A stretch of 64,000 nt of DNA, taken from contig NZ_JACHOU010000004.1 of NCBI RefSeq assembly GCF_014206975.1, positions 62,001-126,000 on the forward strand, given 5' to 3'. Position numbers and translations under genes: made by a program. Shown piece by piece: positions 25,348 to 35,067 of the stretch (position 1 is its first letter; each line of letters starts with the position of its first letter). The notes beneath the pieces are model-generated. The model had not been told where the DNA came from. It did not search any database and saw only the letters and a list, made by a program, of their open reading frames with translations. The DNA comes from Aminobacter aganoensis. Its GTDB lineage: Bacteria > Pseudomonadota > Alphaproteobacteria > Rhizobiales > Rhizobiaceae.

Positions 25348-26616
25348 TCAGAGATACTGGCCGAGCTTCTTGCCTGCCTTGATGAAACGCAGCGGATCGA
25401 TGGCATCGCCGCCGCGGCGCACTTCATAATGCAGGTGCGGGCCGGTCGAGCGGCCGCTGCTGCCGACTTCGCCGATCTCGTCGCCGGCGACGACCTTCTG
25501 GTCGGGCGCCACCAGCACCTTGCTCAGATGCGCGTAGCGCGTGACGAAGCCGTCGCCATGGTCGATCTCTACCATGCGCCCGTAGCCGCCGTTCCAGCCG
25601 GCCTTGGTGACGACGCCGGCGGCCGTGGCGCGTGCCTGTGAGCCGTAGGGCGCGCGAAAGTCCATGCCCGAATGCAGCGCCGGCGTGCCGATCAGCGGAT
25701 CCTTGCGGACGCCGAAGCTGCTCGAGATCGAATAGCCGGGGGCGGGGTTGGCCAGCGGCAGCTTGCGCGCCTGCGTCTTGATCCGGTCGAGCGTATCGAG
25801 GGCTTCGTCGAGTTCCTTGACCTTGCTGTCGAACGCCATCGGATTGTCGAGCGCGACGAGCGGGCCTCCGACGCCCGATTGTCCAAGATCGGCATCGACC
25901 GGCAGTCCGGCCCCTTCCAGCGTTTCTGAAATGGCGTCGGCGGTCTGGTAGGCATTCTCGGCCAGCGTGCCGATGCGCTGGACCTGCTCGTCCTCGATGC
26001 TGCGCAGCGATTTGTTGATCGCGACGAACAGCTTGTCAGCCCGGTCGGCGCGGCTTTCGCTGTCGGGTGTGATCGACCTCGTCGACCAGAAGGAGAAGGG
26101 GCGCATCGCTTCGCTTGTGGCGGCGAGGGCCAGCGTGTCGGCTGCTTCGATCGTCTTGCCGGTCAGGCTCGCCCGTTCGTCCGGTGTCTTGGCGGGCGCC
26201 ACGGGCTCGGCCACGACCGATGCCCGATCCAGGACCTGTCCCAGCCGCCCGTTGCGCTCGCTGAGCTGCGACTGCCGCGCCATCAGTTCGCTGACCTTCG
26301 TCTCCATCAGTTGCTGGTCGAGCAACTGCCGGCTGGTAATGCGGTCGACCTGGGCGCGAAGCGCCGAGATTCGATCCTCATAGGCATGCTGCATGCGCGC
26401 CTGGCGGGCCGTGGTGGCGCCGATGAGATCGTCGCGCAAGACGAGATAGGATGTCGCAAGGAGATAGCCGACCGCGACGGCGGCCAGCGCCGAGCCTGCG
26501 GCCGCGGCGACCCAGGGGCGCACCGTGAAATGCCGGATCTCGTTGCCGCGCGCGATGATGACCGTGTGCGGTTCCTTGCGCCGGCCAAAAACGGCGGCCT
26601 GATTTGCTGCTTTCAC
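25348..26616 (-). CDS. Membrane-anchored M23 (LytM) endopeptidase
   Basis: A 422-residue envelope protein with a cytoplasmic N-terminus, one transmembrane helix (about 35-56), a periplasmic coiled coil (about 70-130, rich in Gln/Glu/Arg heptads) and a C-terminal LytM domain (about 290-410). The zinc ligands are intact: His and Asp in HSGMDFRAP and the HxH of GPHLHYEV, so peptidoglycan cross-link cleavage is plausible rather than only EnvC-like activation. Such coiled-coil M23 proteins act in cell division or cell shape in rhizobia. It stands alone; upstream is the 230-base region leading to the 25-residue peptide gene. Confidence 0.9.
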   Translation of the reverse strand: MKAANQAAVFGRRKEPHTVIIARGNEIRHFTVRPWVAAAAGSALAAVAVGYLLATSYLVLRDDLIGATTARQARMQHAYEDRISALRAQVDRITSRQLLDQQLMETKVSELMARQSQLSERNGRLGQVLDRASVVAEPVAPAKTPDERASLTGKTIEAADTLALAATSEAMRPFSFWSTRSITPDSESRADRADKLFVAINKSLRSIEDEQVQRIGTLAENAYQTADAISETLEGAGLPVDADLGQSGVGGPLVALDNPMAFDSKVKELDEALDTLDRIKTQARKLPLANPAPGYSISSSFGVRKDPLIGTPALHSGMDFRAPYGSQARATAAGVVTKAGWNGGYGRMVEIDHGDGFVTRYAHLSKVLVAPDQKVVAGDEIGEVGSSGRSTGPHLHYEVRRGGDAIDPLRFIKAGKKLGQYL

Positions 26617-26726
26617 CGGACCGAACTCTCATCAAGAGACAGTGACGGTCCGATTACACATTATTAGGGTTAACAAAGCTTTGCGCGCATGGCGCCCGGT
26701 CGACCGCATTCGCAGAAAGACAAATC

Positions 26727-26754
26727 AAGCTCGCCTGCAAATGCAGGCGGGCTT
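26727..26754 (-). terminator. Hairpin downstream of the small membrane peptide gene
   Basis: A 12-bp stem with one G-T wobble (26727-26738 with 26743-26754) and a 4-nt AAAT loop. It lies about 95 bases after the stop of the 25-residue ORF and could end a bcp plus small-ORF transcript. The rest of 26617-26847 holds no visible gene. Confidence 0.5.
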
Positions 26755-26847
26755 TCGAGATTTATCAAAGATAGAAGAGGCACATTGGCGCCGTCATGGC
26801 CGCGATACAAAGAATTGACACGCACTAACGCCGGATGTTCATTTGCT

Positions 26848-26925
26848 TTAGCGCAGGAAGAGCCAAAGCAGGATGATGATGGGGATCGGAATACCGATCA
26901 TCCAGAGGATGATGCTGCGGAACAT
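26848..26925 (-). CDS. 25-residue hydrophobic membrane peptide
   Basis: A short reading frame of 26 codons on the minus strand: MFRSIILWMIGIPIPIIILL then WLFLR and TAA. It is almost wholly hydrophobic, with Arg at residue 3 and at the C-terminus, so it should form one transmembrane helix kinked by the PIP. It has GGGAGA seven to eight bases before the ATG, and the codons use the genome's preferred third-position C/G. Its stop is followed by a hairpin. It lies 74 bases downstream of the bcp gene on the same strand. Very short membrane peptides of this kind recur in rhizobial genomes as hypotheticals; I do not know a function. Confidence 0.65.
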   Translation of the reverse strand: MFRSIILWMIGIPIPIIILLWLFLR

Positions 26926-26999
26926 CTTGTTTCTCCCGTCGATTGCGTCCTGTCTGCAACGCCGGGAGAAGGGATCGGTTCCGCGGCAGGCGATATTCG

Positions 27000-27467
27000 C
27001 TAGAGCGCCTTCACCGCCTCGAGAACCTCTGCGGCATGGCCCGGCACCTTCACCTTGCGCCAGATGCGCGCGATCTTGCCATCAGCACCAATCAGGAAGG
27101 TCGAGCGCTCGACGCCCATGTATTTGCGGCCATACATGCTCTTTTCGGTCCACACGCCATAGGCTGCGAGCGCCTTTCGCTCTTCGTCGGCCACCAGGTC
27201 GATGCCAATTTGGTGCTTGGCCTTGAATTTGTCGTGTTTCTTGGCGCTGTCGGGCGACATTCCGATGACGACCGCTCCGGCCTTCTCGAACTGCGGCTTG
27301 AGCTGGGTGAAATCGATGGCCTGGGCCGTACAGCCGCTCGTATCGTCCTTGGGGTAGAAATAAAGGACAACCGGTTTGCCGGCGAGGTCGGAAAGCGTCA
27401 GAATACCGCCGCCGTCGCGCGGCAGAGCGAATTGCGGGGCGGTTTGGCCGGTCTCGAGTTCAGACAT
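27000..27467 (-). CDS. bcp: Bcp-type peroxiredoxin (thiol peroxidase)
   Basis: A 155-residue AhpC/TSA-fold peroxidase reducing hydroperoxides in the cytoplasm. The peroxidatic Cys46 is in YPKDDTSGCTAQA, and the strand VVLYFYPKDDT and later STFLIGADGKIARIWRKVK are typical of Bcp/PrxQ. The resolving cysteine five residues later in E. coli Bcp is absent (Ile51), and Cys46 is the only cysteine, so this is a 1-Cys enzyme needing an external thiol. It starts with an ATG 54 bases from the divergent YhdP-like gene and may be followed on the same transcript by the 25-residue membrane peptide. Confidence 0.93.
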   Translation of the reverse strand: MSELETGQTAPQFALPRDGGGILTLSDLAGKPVVLYFYPKDDTSGCTAQAIDFTQLKPQFEKAGAVVIGMSPDSAKKHDKFKAKHQIGIDLVADEERKALAAYGVWTEKSMYGRKYMGVERSTFLIGADGKIARIWRKVKVPGHAAEVLEAVKAL

Positions 27468-27521
27468 ATCGATACCCTTGTTTGAAGTTACGGGTGAGCT
27501 CGCAAGGATGTCAGGTTATTA

Positions 27522-30500
27522 ATGCCGGACGTGGATTCGTTCACGACCGAAACGACTACGGGACATCGCGTGGTTCAGGAAGTGCCCCGGCACGAGAAAA
27601 TCCGGTTCAGGCGCGACGAGATCACCGATCTCGGCGCAATGCCTTCGGCTGCCGGCCAGGAGCTGGCTCGCGAGCGTCCTTCGTTGCGGCGCCGCGCCGG
27701 CCATTGCTTGTTTGCCGCGGTGGCCGTGCTTGGCTCGCTGATCCTGCTCGTCATCATTGCCATCGAAGCCCTCAGCTATTCCGGCGTCGGCCAGGATAGG
27801 ATGCGGGCCGAGGCGGAGCGGGCGATCGAAGGTCTGGCCGGGGTCGATGTCGATGTCTCGATGGGCCAGGTGCGGCTGGCGCTCGACGGCTTCAGGCTGA
27901 TTGCGGTCGAGGTTCCCGATGTTCGCCTGAAGCGCGCCGACGGCAAGCCGATGGCCGAAGCCGGCATGATGCGGTTTGGCATACGGTTGTTGCCGCTGCT
28001 GTCGGGCGACGTGCGCCTCGGCAACGCCATGATCTCCGAGGCCCGCATCGTCGTCGACGCCATGCCGGAGACCGGCGGCACCGATTGGAGCGCCGTGCTG
28101 CGCAATCGGGACGGGCTGATCGATCCGCAGAAACTGTTGGACGAGACCTTCCACGGCGTGCGTCGCGGCTTCGAGGCGGTTCAGTACGACGCTATGCGCG
28201 AGATCGCGCTGGCCGATGTCGAATTCGTGCTGCCCTCGGGCGGGGAGGTCAATGTCGTTCGCGTCGTTGACGCCTCGCTCGCCAAGACGCGATCGGGCGA
28301 GCTGAGGATCGGCGCCAATTTTGACGTCGACGGTCGCGATGTCGCGCTTTCGGCGGCAGCCACGCGCGCAGCCGGCGCCGATCGCATCGCGGCCCTCGAC
28401 GCCACCGTATCGATGATCGACCCCTATGCCGGAAAGACCGACATACCCGCTGCCAAGGCGAGCCGCATCGGCTCCGCCGATCTTGTCATCACCGGCAGCG
28501 AAGGGGCGGGCGACGACGTTTCCGAGCTGGTCGCCAAGGGCTCGATCGGCAAGTCGACGCTCGATCTCAAGGAGCGCGGCCAGCTTGTCGGCGACATTGC
28601 CATCGATCTGCGGCTGGCCGACGGACTGGACAAGCTCGACATTCGCCGCCTGCTCGTCACCACCGACCGCTCGACCTTCGATTTCAACGGCGGTCTCGGG
28701 CCGCGCCCGGCGACGGGCAAGGTCGGCGACAACCCTGCCTATCGCTTCGAACTGATGAGCCGGGAGTCGCGGCTGGCGCCGGGCGAATCGCCTGAGCCTG
28801 CCGTAAGCTTCCTGGCCCGCGTCGCCGGCAGCTATGACATCGTGACCAGGACGCTCGCTGCCGAGCAGATCGGCTTGAAGTCGGGTCCCGGCGGCGAGGC
28901 GATCGGCAAGGCGTCGGTGCAGTTCGTGGAGGGCAAGGCGCCGGGCATCTTCCTCGCATTCAATGTCCACGACATGTCGGTCGCCCATGTGAAGCAGCTT
29001 TGGCCGTGGTTTTCGGCGCGCAATGCCCGGCTTTGGGTGCTGCAGAACCTGTTCGGCGGGCGCGTCGTCGACGGCAACGTCCAGTTCAGCGTGCGGCCCG
29101 ACCGTCTCGGCAATGGCGTGCCGCTCACTTCCCAGGAGGTCTTCGGCCGCTTCGAGATAGACGGTTCGCGTTTCGACACCGCAGGCCTCATTCCGCCGAT
29201 CCGCGATGCCAAGGGCGTCGTCGAGTTCCATGGCAACGACGTCGACGTGGCGCTGTCCTCGGGCACGGTCTTCATGCCCAGCGGCCGCACGGTGGCGGCG
29301 AGCAATGGCACGCTGAAGGTCGTCAAGGCCAACGTCATGCCGGTGATCGGCTCGCTCGACATCGATGTCGCCGGCAGCGCGGATGCCGTTGCCGAACTCG
29401 CCTCCTACGAGCCGATCAACGCCATGCGCCATGTCGGCATCCTGCCGGAGGAGTTGACGGGCGACGTCACCGGCAACGTCAAGGCCGACATTCCGCTGAC
29501 CAAGGGCATCGACACCGACACGCTCGATTGGACCGTGGCGCTGGACTACGAGGACCTGTCGGTCGCCAAGCCGCTCGACGGCCAGAAGCTTTCGGACGCG
29601 AAGGGCACCATCACGGTCACGCCCAGCAAGGCCGTTATCGCCGCCGACGGCAAGCTCAATGGCGTCCCTGCCGAACTGAACCTCGTCGAGCCGCTGCGCG
29701 ACAAGGACATCGAGAAGGAACGCAACGTCCAGTTCGTGCTCGACGACAAGGCGCGCAACGCGCTCGTTCCCGGCCTGTCGGACATGCTGTCGGGCACCAT
29801 CAAGGTCGATGTCGAGCAACTCGACAAGGGCAGGCGCAACATCGATGCCGACCTGACCGCCGCGCGGCTGGACCTCCCCTGGGTCGGCTGGAGCAAGGGG
29901 CCGGGCATTCCGGCCAAGGTTTCGTTCACGATGGATACCGAGGGCGAGCGCTCGACGCTGTCCGACTTCGGCCTGACCGGAAAGACCTTCAGCATCAGCG
30001 GCGACGTCTCGCTCGCCAATGGCAGCTTGACCTCGGCGCGCTTCGGCCAGGCGCGGCTCAATCGCGGCGACGATGTCGACGTCAGCATCAAGCGGTCCGG
30101 CAAGGGTTTTGCGGTTCAGGTGAAGGGCAATTCGCTCGATGCGCGCGCCTTGATCAAGCAGTTCATGTCCGACACCGACTCGGCCACCAAATCGGCGGGA
30201 ACGGGCGCCGTGTCGGTCACGGCAAATGTCGGAACACTGGTCGGTTTCAGCGGCGAGAAGCTGTCCAACGTCACGCTCGAATATTCCGGCTCGGGGTCCA
30301 AGGTCGGTGGCCTAAAGGTCAATGCGACGGCAAATTCGGGCGGTCTGATAACCGTCAGCAACGCCCTGCAGGGCCAGGGCAGGCGGCTCGATGTCCGTTC
30401 GGCCGATGCCGGTGCCATCCTGCGCTTCCTCGACGTCTATGCGCGCATGCAGGGCGGCAGCCTGGCGCTGGCGCTCGAGTCGTCGGGCAATGGCCCGCTC

Positions 30501-30974
30501 AAGGGCCAGGTCGACGTGCGCGAATTCTGGGTCGTCGACGAGCCGCGTCTCGCCTCCATCGTTTCCAGCAAGCCTGCCGGCGACAACCGCAGCCTCAACC
30601 AGGCGGTGCGCAAGGACATCGATACCTCGCGCGTCAAGTTCGAGCGCGGTTTCGCCCAGATCGACAAGCGCGAGAAATACCTGGCGCTGGAAAACGGCGT
30701 GCTGCGCGGGCCGCTGATCGGCACCACCTTCCAGGGCGTGCTCTACGACCAGCAGGGACATATGAACATGACCGGCACCTTCATGCCGGCCTATGGCCTC
30801 AACCGCCTGTTTGGCGAGCTGCCGCTGGTCGGCGTCATCCTCGGCAATGGCCGCGACCGCGGCCTGATCGGCGTCACCTACAAGCTCTCTGGCGACGCCA
30901 ACACGCCCAAGCTGCACGTCAATCCGCTGTCGGTGATCGCCCCCGGCATCTTCCGGGCCATCTTCGAGTACTGA
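27522..30974 (+). CDS. Large AsmA/YhdP-type envelope protein (DUF3971 and AsmA-2 domains)
   Basis: A 1150-residue protein of the AsmA-like superfamily, whose members bridge inner and outer membranes and help move phospholipids. A cytoplasmic stretch of about 60 residues is followed by one transmembrane helix (about 62-85, AVAVLGSLILLVIIAIEALS) and a very long periplasmic beta-rich region. The DUF3971-like part covers about residues 300-700 (LWPWFSARNARLWVLQNLFGG, VVDGNVQFSVRP), and the AsmA-2 C-terminus includes GPLIGTTFQGVLYDQQGHMN and the closing GLIGVTYKLSGDANTPKLHV NPLSVIAPG. It is a single-gene unit convergent with tyrS. The antisense frame over its first part is long but is a shadow. 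Confidence 0.88.
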   Translation: MPDVDSFTTETTTGHRVVQEVPRHEKIRFRRDEITDLGAMPSAAGQELARERPSLRRRAGHCLFAAVAVLGSLILLVIIAIEALSYSGVGQDRMRAEAERAIEGLAGVDVDVSMGQVRLALDGFRLIAVEVPDVRLKRADGKPMAEAGMMRFGIRLLPLLSGDVRLGNAMISEARIVVDAMPETGGTDWSAVLRNRDGLIDPQKLLDETFHGVRRGFEAVQYDAMREIALADVEFVLPSGGEVNVVRVVDASLAKTRSGELRIGANFDVDGRDVALSAAATRAAGADRIAALDATVSMIDPYAGKTDIPAAKASRIGSADLVITGSEGAGDDVSELVAKGSIGKSTLDLKERGQLVGDIAIDLRLADGLDKLDIRRLLVTTDRSTFDFNGGLGPRPATGKVGDNPAYRFELMSRESRLAPGESPEPAVSFLARVAGSYDIVTRTLAAEQIGLKSGPGGEAIGKASVQFVEGKAPGIFLAFNVHDMSVAHVKQLWPWFSARNARLWVLQNLFGGRVVDGNVQFSVRPDRLGNGVPLTSQEVFGRFEIDGSRFDTAGLIPPIRDAKGVVEFHGNDVDVALSSGTVFMPSGRTVAASNGTLKVVKANVMPVIGSLDIDVAGSADAVAELASYEPINAMRHVGILPEELTGDVTGNVKADIPLTKGIDTDTLDWTVALDYEDLSVAKPLDGQKLSDAKGTITVTPSKAVIAADGKLNGVPAELNLVEPLRDKDIEKERNVQFVLDDKARNALVPGLSDMLSGTIKVDVEQLDKGRRNIDADLTAARLDLPWVGWSKGPGIPAKVSFTMDTEGERSTLSDFGLTGKTFSISGDVSLANGSLTSARFGQARLNRGDDVDVSIKRSGKGFAVQVKGNSLDARALIKQFMSDTDSATKSAGTGAVSVTANVGTLVGFSGEKLSNVTLEYSGSGSKVGGLKVNATANSGGLITVSNALQGQGRRLDVRSADAGAILRFLDVYARMQGGSLALALESSGNGPLKGQVDVREFWVVDEPRLASIVSSKPAGDNRSLNQAVRKDIDTSRVKFERGFAQIDKREKYLALENGVLRGPLIGTTFQGVLYDQQGHMNMTGTFMPAYGLNRLFGELPLVGVILGNGRDRGLIGVTYKLSGDANTPKLHVNPLSVIAPGIFRAIFEY

Positions 30975-30990
30975 GCACCTGCGGACATGA

Positions 30991-31015
30991 AAATGGCCGG
31001 CAATGCCGGCCATTT
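30991..31015. terminator. Bidirectional terminator between yhdP-like gene and tyrS
   Basis: A perfect 11-bp stem (AAATGGCCGGC with GCCGGCCATTT) with a 3-nt loop, midway between the convergent stop codons at 30974 and 31038. T-rich on both strands but only short runs. Confidence 0.75.
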
Positions 31016-31037
31016 CTGTTCCATGACGTGCGGACGG

Positions 31038-32291
31038 TCAGGCCGGGCGCACCAGGATGTGCTTCTTCTTGCCGAGCGACAGCTTGACCACGGCCTCCGG
31101 CGTCAGGTCGGCGGTAGTGACTGCGCGGCGCTCGTCATTGACCGGCTGGTCGTTGATGCGCACGGCACCGCCCTGGACGTGCCGGCGGGCCTCGCCGTTC
31201 GACGCGGCAAGCCCGGCACGCACCACCAGTGACAAAAGGCCGATGCCGGCCTTCAGCTCGTCGCCCCCAACCTCCACCGTTGGCAGGGTCTCGGCCAATG
31301 CGCCTTCCTCGAAGGTTTTCCGCGCGGTCTCGGCCGACTGCTCGGCGGCTTCGCGGCCGTGCAGCATCGCCGTCACTTCGGTCGCCAGCACCTTCTTGGC
31401 GTCGTTGATCTCCGAACCGCCCAACGCTGCCAGCCGTGCGATCTCGTCCATCGGCATCGCCGTGTAGAGCTTCAGGAAACGCTCGACATCGGCGTCCTCG
31501 GTGTTGCGCCAGTACTGCCAGAAATCATACGGGCTCAGCATGTCGGCATTGAGCCACACCGCGCCATTCATCGACTTGCCCATCTTGGCGCCCGACGAGG
31601 TGGTCAGGAGCGGCGAGGTCAGCGCATAGAGCTGCGGCGTGCCGAGGCGGTGGCCAAGGTCGATGCCGTTGACGATGTTGCCCCACTGGTCGGAGCCGCC
31701 CATCTGCAGGCGCAGGCCGTAGCGCTTGTTGAGTTCGACGAAGTCGTAGGCCTGCAGGATCATGTAGTTGAATTCGAGGAACGACAGCGATTGCTCGCGG
31801 TCCAGGCGCTGCTTGACGGAATCGAAGCTCAGCATCCGGTTGACCGAGAAGTGCTGGCCGACGTCGCGCAGGAACTCGAGATAGTTGAGCGGCAAAAGCC
31901 ACTCGGCATTGTTGACCATCATCGCATCGCGGGGGCCGTCGCCGAAGGTCAGGTAGTTGGAAAACACCCGCTTGATGCCGTCGATGTTCGACTGGATCGT
32001 CTCGGGCGTCATAAGCTTGCGCGCCTCGTCCTTGAACGAGGGATCGCCGACCATGCCGGTGCCGCCGCCCATCAGCGGGACGGGGCGATGGCCTGTCTTC
32101 TGCATCCAGTACAACATCATGATCTGGATCAGGCCGCCGGCATGCAGGCTCGATGCCGTTGGATCGAAGCCGATATAGGCCGACACGGTTTCCTTGCAGA
32201 ACAGGTCGTCGAGGCCGGCGTCATCCGAAGTCTGGTGGATGAAGCCGCGCTCGGAAAGGGTGCGCAGGAAATCGGATTTGAAGCCGGACAT
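31038..32291 (-). CDS. tyrS: Tyrosyl-tRNA synthetase
   Basis: A 417-residue class I synthetase charging tRNA-Tyr. The HIGH-like motif is SLHAGGL (about residue 43), the tyrosine-binding blocks QAYDFVELN and GGSDQWGNI are present, and the KMSKS loop is AKMGKSM. A C-terminal S4-like RNA-binding domain (about 350-417, with [19 protein letters not shown]) is complete. Start ATG at 32291 with an AAGAGAAAG upstream. The frame extends to 32507 but that part overlaps the divergent anmK. Orientation divergent to anmK with 106 bases between starts is a common rhizobial arrangement. Confidence 0.96.
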   Translation of the reverse strand: MSGFKSDFLRTLSERGFIHQTSDDAGLDDLFCKETVSAYIGFDPTASSLHAGGLIQIMMLYWMQKTGHRPVPLMGGGTGMVGDPSFKDEARKLMTPETIQSNIDGIKRVFSNYLTFGDGPRDAMMVNNAEWLLPLNYLEFLRDVGQHFSVNRMLSFDSVKQRLDREQSLSFLEFNYMILQAYDFVELNKRYGLRLQMGGSDQWGNIVNGIDLGHRLGTPQLYALTSPLLTTSSGAKMGKSMNGAVWLNADMLSPYDFWQYWRNTEDADVERFLKLYTAMPMDEIARLAALGGSEINDAKKVLATEVTAMLHGREAAEQSAETARKTFEEGALAETLPTVEVGGDELKAGIGLLSLVVRAGLAASNGEARRHVQGGAVRINDQPVNDERRAVTTADLTPEAVVKLSLGKKKHILVRPA

Positions 32292-32397
32292 GGTGCTTTC
32301 TCTTGGCGGACGATTGGGATCGGACGATCCGGCATTGGATCGGCGAAGCTGGGGCTTTAGCATCTGAAGCCTTGGAATCACAAGGACGGCGGACCTC

Positions 32398-33522
32398 ATG
32401 GCGCTTCTGACAGCCATTGGATTGATGAGCGGCACCTCGATGGACGGCATCGACCTCGCCATACTGCGCAGCGACGGCGCCAATGTGCTTGAATTCGGCC
32501 CGTCCATGGCGGTGGCCTACGATGCCGCCTTTCGTCGCCGCATCGAGGCTTCGCTGGAAACGGCAAAGGCGATCGTCCGTCGCGAGGACCGCCCCGGCGA
32601 CCTTCGCGATCTCGAACGCGAAATCACCATGCGCCACGCCGCGGCGGTCAAGGATTTCATCCGTTCTCTGCCCTCCAAATGGCAAGAACCGGACCTCATC
32701 GGCTTCCACGGCCAGACCGTGCTGCATCGTCCGCATCTCGGCCTCACCGTCCAGCTTGGCGACGGTGCGCTGCTTGCCCGCGAGGCCGGTTTCCCTGTCG
32801 TCTACGACATGCGCGCCAACGACATGATCCATGGCGGGCAGGGTGCGCCGCTGGTTCCTGCCTATCACGCAGCGCTTGCCCGGTCGCTGCCCGAGCCCTA
32901 CGCCACGATGAAGCCGGCGGTGTTCGTCAATGTCGGCGGCATCTCCAACATCACCTATGTGCCTGCGTCGGGCGACCCCGTTGCCTTCGACACCGGTCCC
33001 GGCAACACGTTGATCGACCAGTGGGTTAGCCGCGAGGGCGGCGTGCCCTACGATGCCGGTGGCACCATCGCCAGCGAGGGCGGCGTGGTGGCCGAGGTCG
33101 TCGCGCGCTATCTCGACAATCCGTTCTTCGGTAAATCGGGGCCGAAATCGCTCGACCGCAACGATTTCACGCTCGCCCTGGCCGAAGGCCTGGAACTGGC
33201 CGACGGCGCCCGCACGCTGGCCAATGTCTCGGCCGAGGCGATCCTGAAGTCTGTCGAACATTTGCCGGAACCGCCAAGGCTCTGGATCGTCTGCGGCGGC
33301 GGCCGCAAGAACCCGCACATCGTCGGCGATCTTCGTCTGGGCGCCGAAAAGGCCGCAGCCGAGGTGATCGTCGCCGAGGATGCCGGTCTCGACGGCGATG
33401 CGACGGAAGCCGAGGCCTGGGCCTATCTGGCTGTTCGCTCGGCTCTGGGGCTGCCCTTGACCTTCCCGACGACGACCGGCTGCCGCGCCCCCGTCAGTGG
33501 CGGCGTCCGCGCCGACCCCTGA
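32398..33522 (+). CDS. anmK: Anhydro-N-acetylmuramic acid kinase
   Basis: A 374-residue ASKHA-fold kinase that opens the 1,6-anhydro ring of anhMurNAc and phosphorylates it in peptidoglycan recycling. Typical blocks: [17 protein letters not shown] at the N-terminus (phosphate 1), [41 protein letters not shown] and the [11 protein letters not shown] adenosine region, and ERIVCGGG-like [11 protein letters not shown]. Length matches the family. It is divergent from tyrS and followed by the phytase-like gene after a 95-base gap. Confidence 0.95.
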   Translation: MALLTAIGLMSGTSMDGIDLAILRSDGANVLEFGPSMAVAYDAAFRRRIEASLETAKAIVRREDRPGDLRDLEREITMRHAAAVKDFIRSLPSKWQEPDLIGFHGQTVLHRPHLGLTVQLGDGALLAREAGFPVVYDMRANDMIHGGQGAPLVPAYHAALARSLPEPYATMKPAVFVNVGGISNITYVPASGDPVAFDTGPGNTLIDQWVSREGGVPYDAGGTIASEGGVVAEVVARYLDNPFFGKSGPKSLDRNDFTLALAEGLELADGARTLANVSAEAILKSVEHLPEPPRLWIVCGGGRKNPHIVGDLRLGAEKAAAEVIVAEDAGLDGDATEAEAWAYLAVRSALGLPLTFPTTTGCRAPVSGGVRADP

Positions 33523-33530
33523 TCCGGGCG

Positions 33531-33569
33531 GGTCATCAAAGTTTCATTCAGGCGTCACCGGGCCGACAT
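33531..33569 (+). promoter_or_regulatory. Pho-box-like array of 11-bp repeats
   Basis: Four repeats at exactly 11-bp spacing: TCAT at 33533, TCAT at 33544, TCAC at 33555 and ACAT at 33566, each preceded by G or T. PhoB binds direct repeats of the type CTGTCAT spaced by 11 bp. The array ends about 48 bases before the phytase-like gene start, with a weak CTAGCA (33579-33584) as a possible -10. Matches to the full 7-mer are partial. Confidence 0.45.
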
Positions 33570-33617
33570 GGCGCGCTCCTAGCAGGGGCACGTCAGTTCA
33601 ACCAACCGAGGTCCACC

Positions 33618-34976
33618 ATGCGACGCTCTCTCCATCTGGCTGCAGCCGTTCTCGCGATTTCCACCGCCGCCGCCCTCGCGGACGGCACGGAGTTCAAGGC
33701 AACGCTTGCCGGCCATGCGATCCTGCCCGCCAACACCATCATAGCGGCGCCCGAAAACGCGCCCGAGCACCTGCGCACCTCGGGCAAGTTCACCACGCCG
33801 GACCGCAACCGCGCCGAAGGCCTGGGCTCCGTTCCGGGCAAGGATGGCGTGCGCACGACGGGTCTCTCGCTGCCCTTCGACGGCCAGCCGGTGCAGGGCT
33901 TTTCGGGCATCAAGGCGGTTGGCGACGGCACGTTCTGGTCGCTGTCCGACAACGGCTTCGGCGCCAAGCTCAATTCGACCGACGTGGCCCTGATGCTGCA
34001 CCACATCTCGTTCGACTGGGACAAGGGCACGATGAACCGCATCAAGACCCTGTTCCTCACTGATCCGGACCGCAAGGCGCCGTTCCCGATCGTGCTCGAA
34101 GGTTCCGACACCCGCTTTCTCACTGGCGCCGATTTCGACGTCGAATCGATCCAGCCGGTCGCCGACGGTTTCTGGGTCGGCGAGGAATTCGGTCCCTACC
34201 TGTTGAAATTCGACCTCGACGGCAGGCTGACCGACGTCATTGCGACCGCCGTCGAAGGCGAGCCGGTGCGTTCGCCCGATCACCCGACGCTGACGCTGCC
34301 GGGCAACCCCACCGCCAAGAACCCCACCTTCAACCTCAAGCGCTCGGGCGGTTATGAAGGCCTGGCGATGTCGAAGGACGGCGCCAGGCTCTACGGCCTC
34401 CTCGAAGGTCCGCGCTACATGGCCGATGATTCCGTCGAGACGGTTGATGGCAAGACCGCGCTTCGTGTCATCGAGTTTGACGCCGCCCAGAAGGAGTGGA
34501 CCGGCCGCAGCTGGCTCTATCCGCTGGCCGACGGTGGCGAGGCCATCGGCGACTTCAACATGATCAGCGAAACCGAAGCGCTGGTCATCGAGCGCGACAA
34601 CGGTGCCGGGACCGCGGACAAGGCTTGCGCCGATGCCAACGATCCCAAGCCGGATTGTTTCGCCAGGCCGGCCAAGGTCAAGCGCATCTACAAGATCGAG
34701 ATGACCGACGACAACGTCGGCAAGGCCGTGCGCAAGGTCGGCTACATCGACCTGATGAAGATCGCCGATCCCGACAACAAGAAGCGCCTGGGCGGCGGCG
34801 AGGGCTTCTACGACATGCCCTTCGTCACCATCGAAAATGTCGACCTCGTCGACGACAGCCACATCGTCGTCGGCAACGACAACAACCTGCCGTTCTCGGC
34901 CGGCCGTTCCCTGGTCAAGGCTGACGACAATGAGTTCGTGCTGCTGGAAGTCGGCGCGTTCCTGAAGGCCAGGTAA
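33618..34976 (+). CDS. Exported phytase-like (esterase-like) protein
   Basis: A 452-residue periplasmic protein. Signal peptide about residues 1-22 (MRRSLHLAAAVLAISTAAALADG), then a beta-propeller-like domain of the 'esterase-like activity of phytase' family (PF13449 type) with repeats such as GFSGIKAVGDGTFWSLSDNGFG, GGYEGLAMSKDGARLYGLLEG and a closing NVDLVDDSHIVVGNDNNLPF. Acidic DNGFG and DNDN loops suggest metal binding. Phosphate release from organic esters is the family label, not proven. Upstream lies a Pho-box-like array, which would fit phosphate-starvation control. Confidence 0.85.
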   Translation: MRRSLHLAAAVLAISTAAALADGTEFKATLAGHAILPANTIIAAPENAPEHLRTSGKFTTPDRNRAEGLGSVPGKDGVRTTGLSLPFDGQPVQGFSGIKAVGDGTFWSLSDNGFGAKLNSTDVALMLHHISFDWDKGTMNRIKTLFLTDPDRKAPFPIVLEGSDTRFLTGADFDVESIQPVADGFWVGEEFGPYLLKFDLDGRLTDVIATAVEGEPVRSPDHPTLTLPGNPTAKNPTFNLKRSGGYEGLAMSKDGARLYGLLEGPRYMADDSVETVDGKTALRVIEFDAAQKEWTGRSWLYPLADGGEAIGDFNMISETEALVIERDNGAGTADKACADANDPKPDCFARPAKVKRIYKIEMTDDNVGKAVRKVGYIDLMKIADPDNKKRLGGGEGFYDMPFVTIENVDLVDDSHIVVGNDNNLPFSAGRSLVKADDNEFVLLEVGAFLKAR

Positions 34977-35067
34977 GGGACGTCTCGACGTGGCGGGCGG
35001 CCACCGGCCGTCCGTCATTTCTGAATGAGGTCGCTGCAGCTGAAGTCACGTTGTTCGAGACCAGCGG

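Noticed and set aside
27519-29819. 766-residue minus-strand reading frame
   Set aside because: It is the complement of the AsmA/YhdP-like gene, with Asp/Arg/His-rich shadow composition and no motif.
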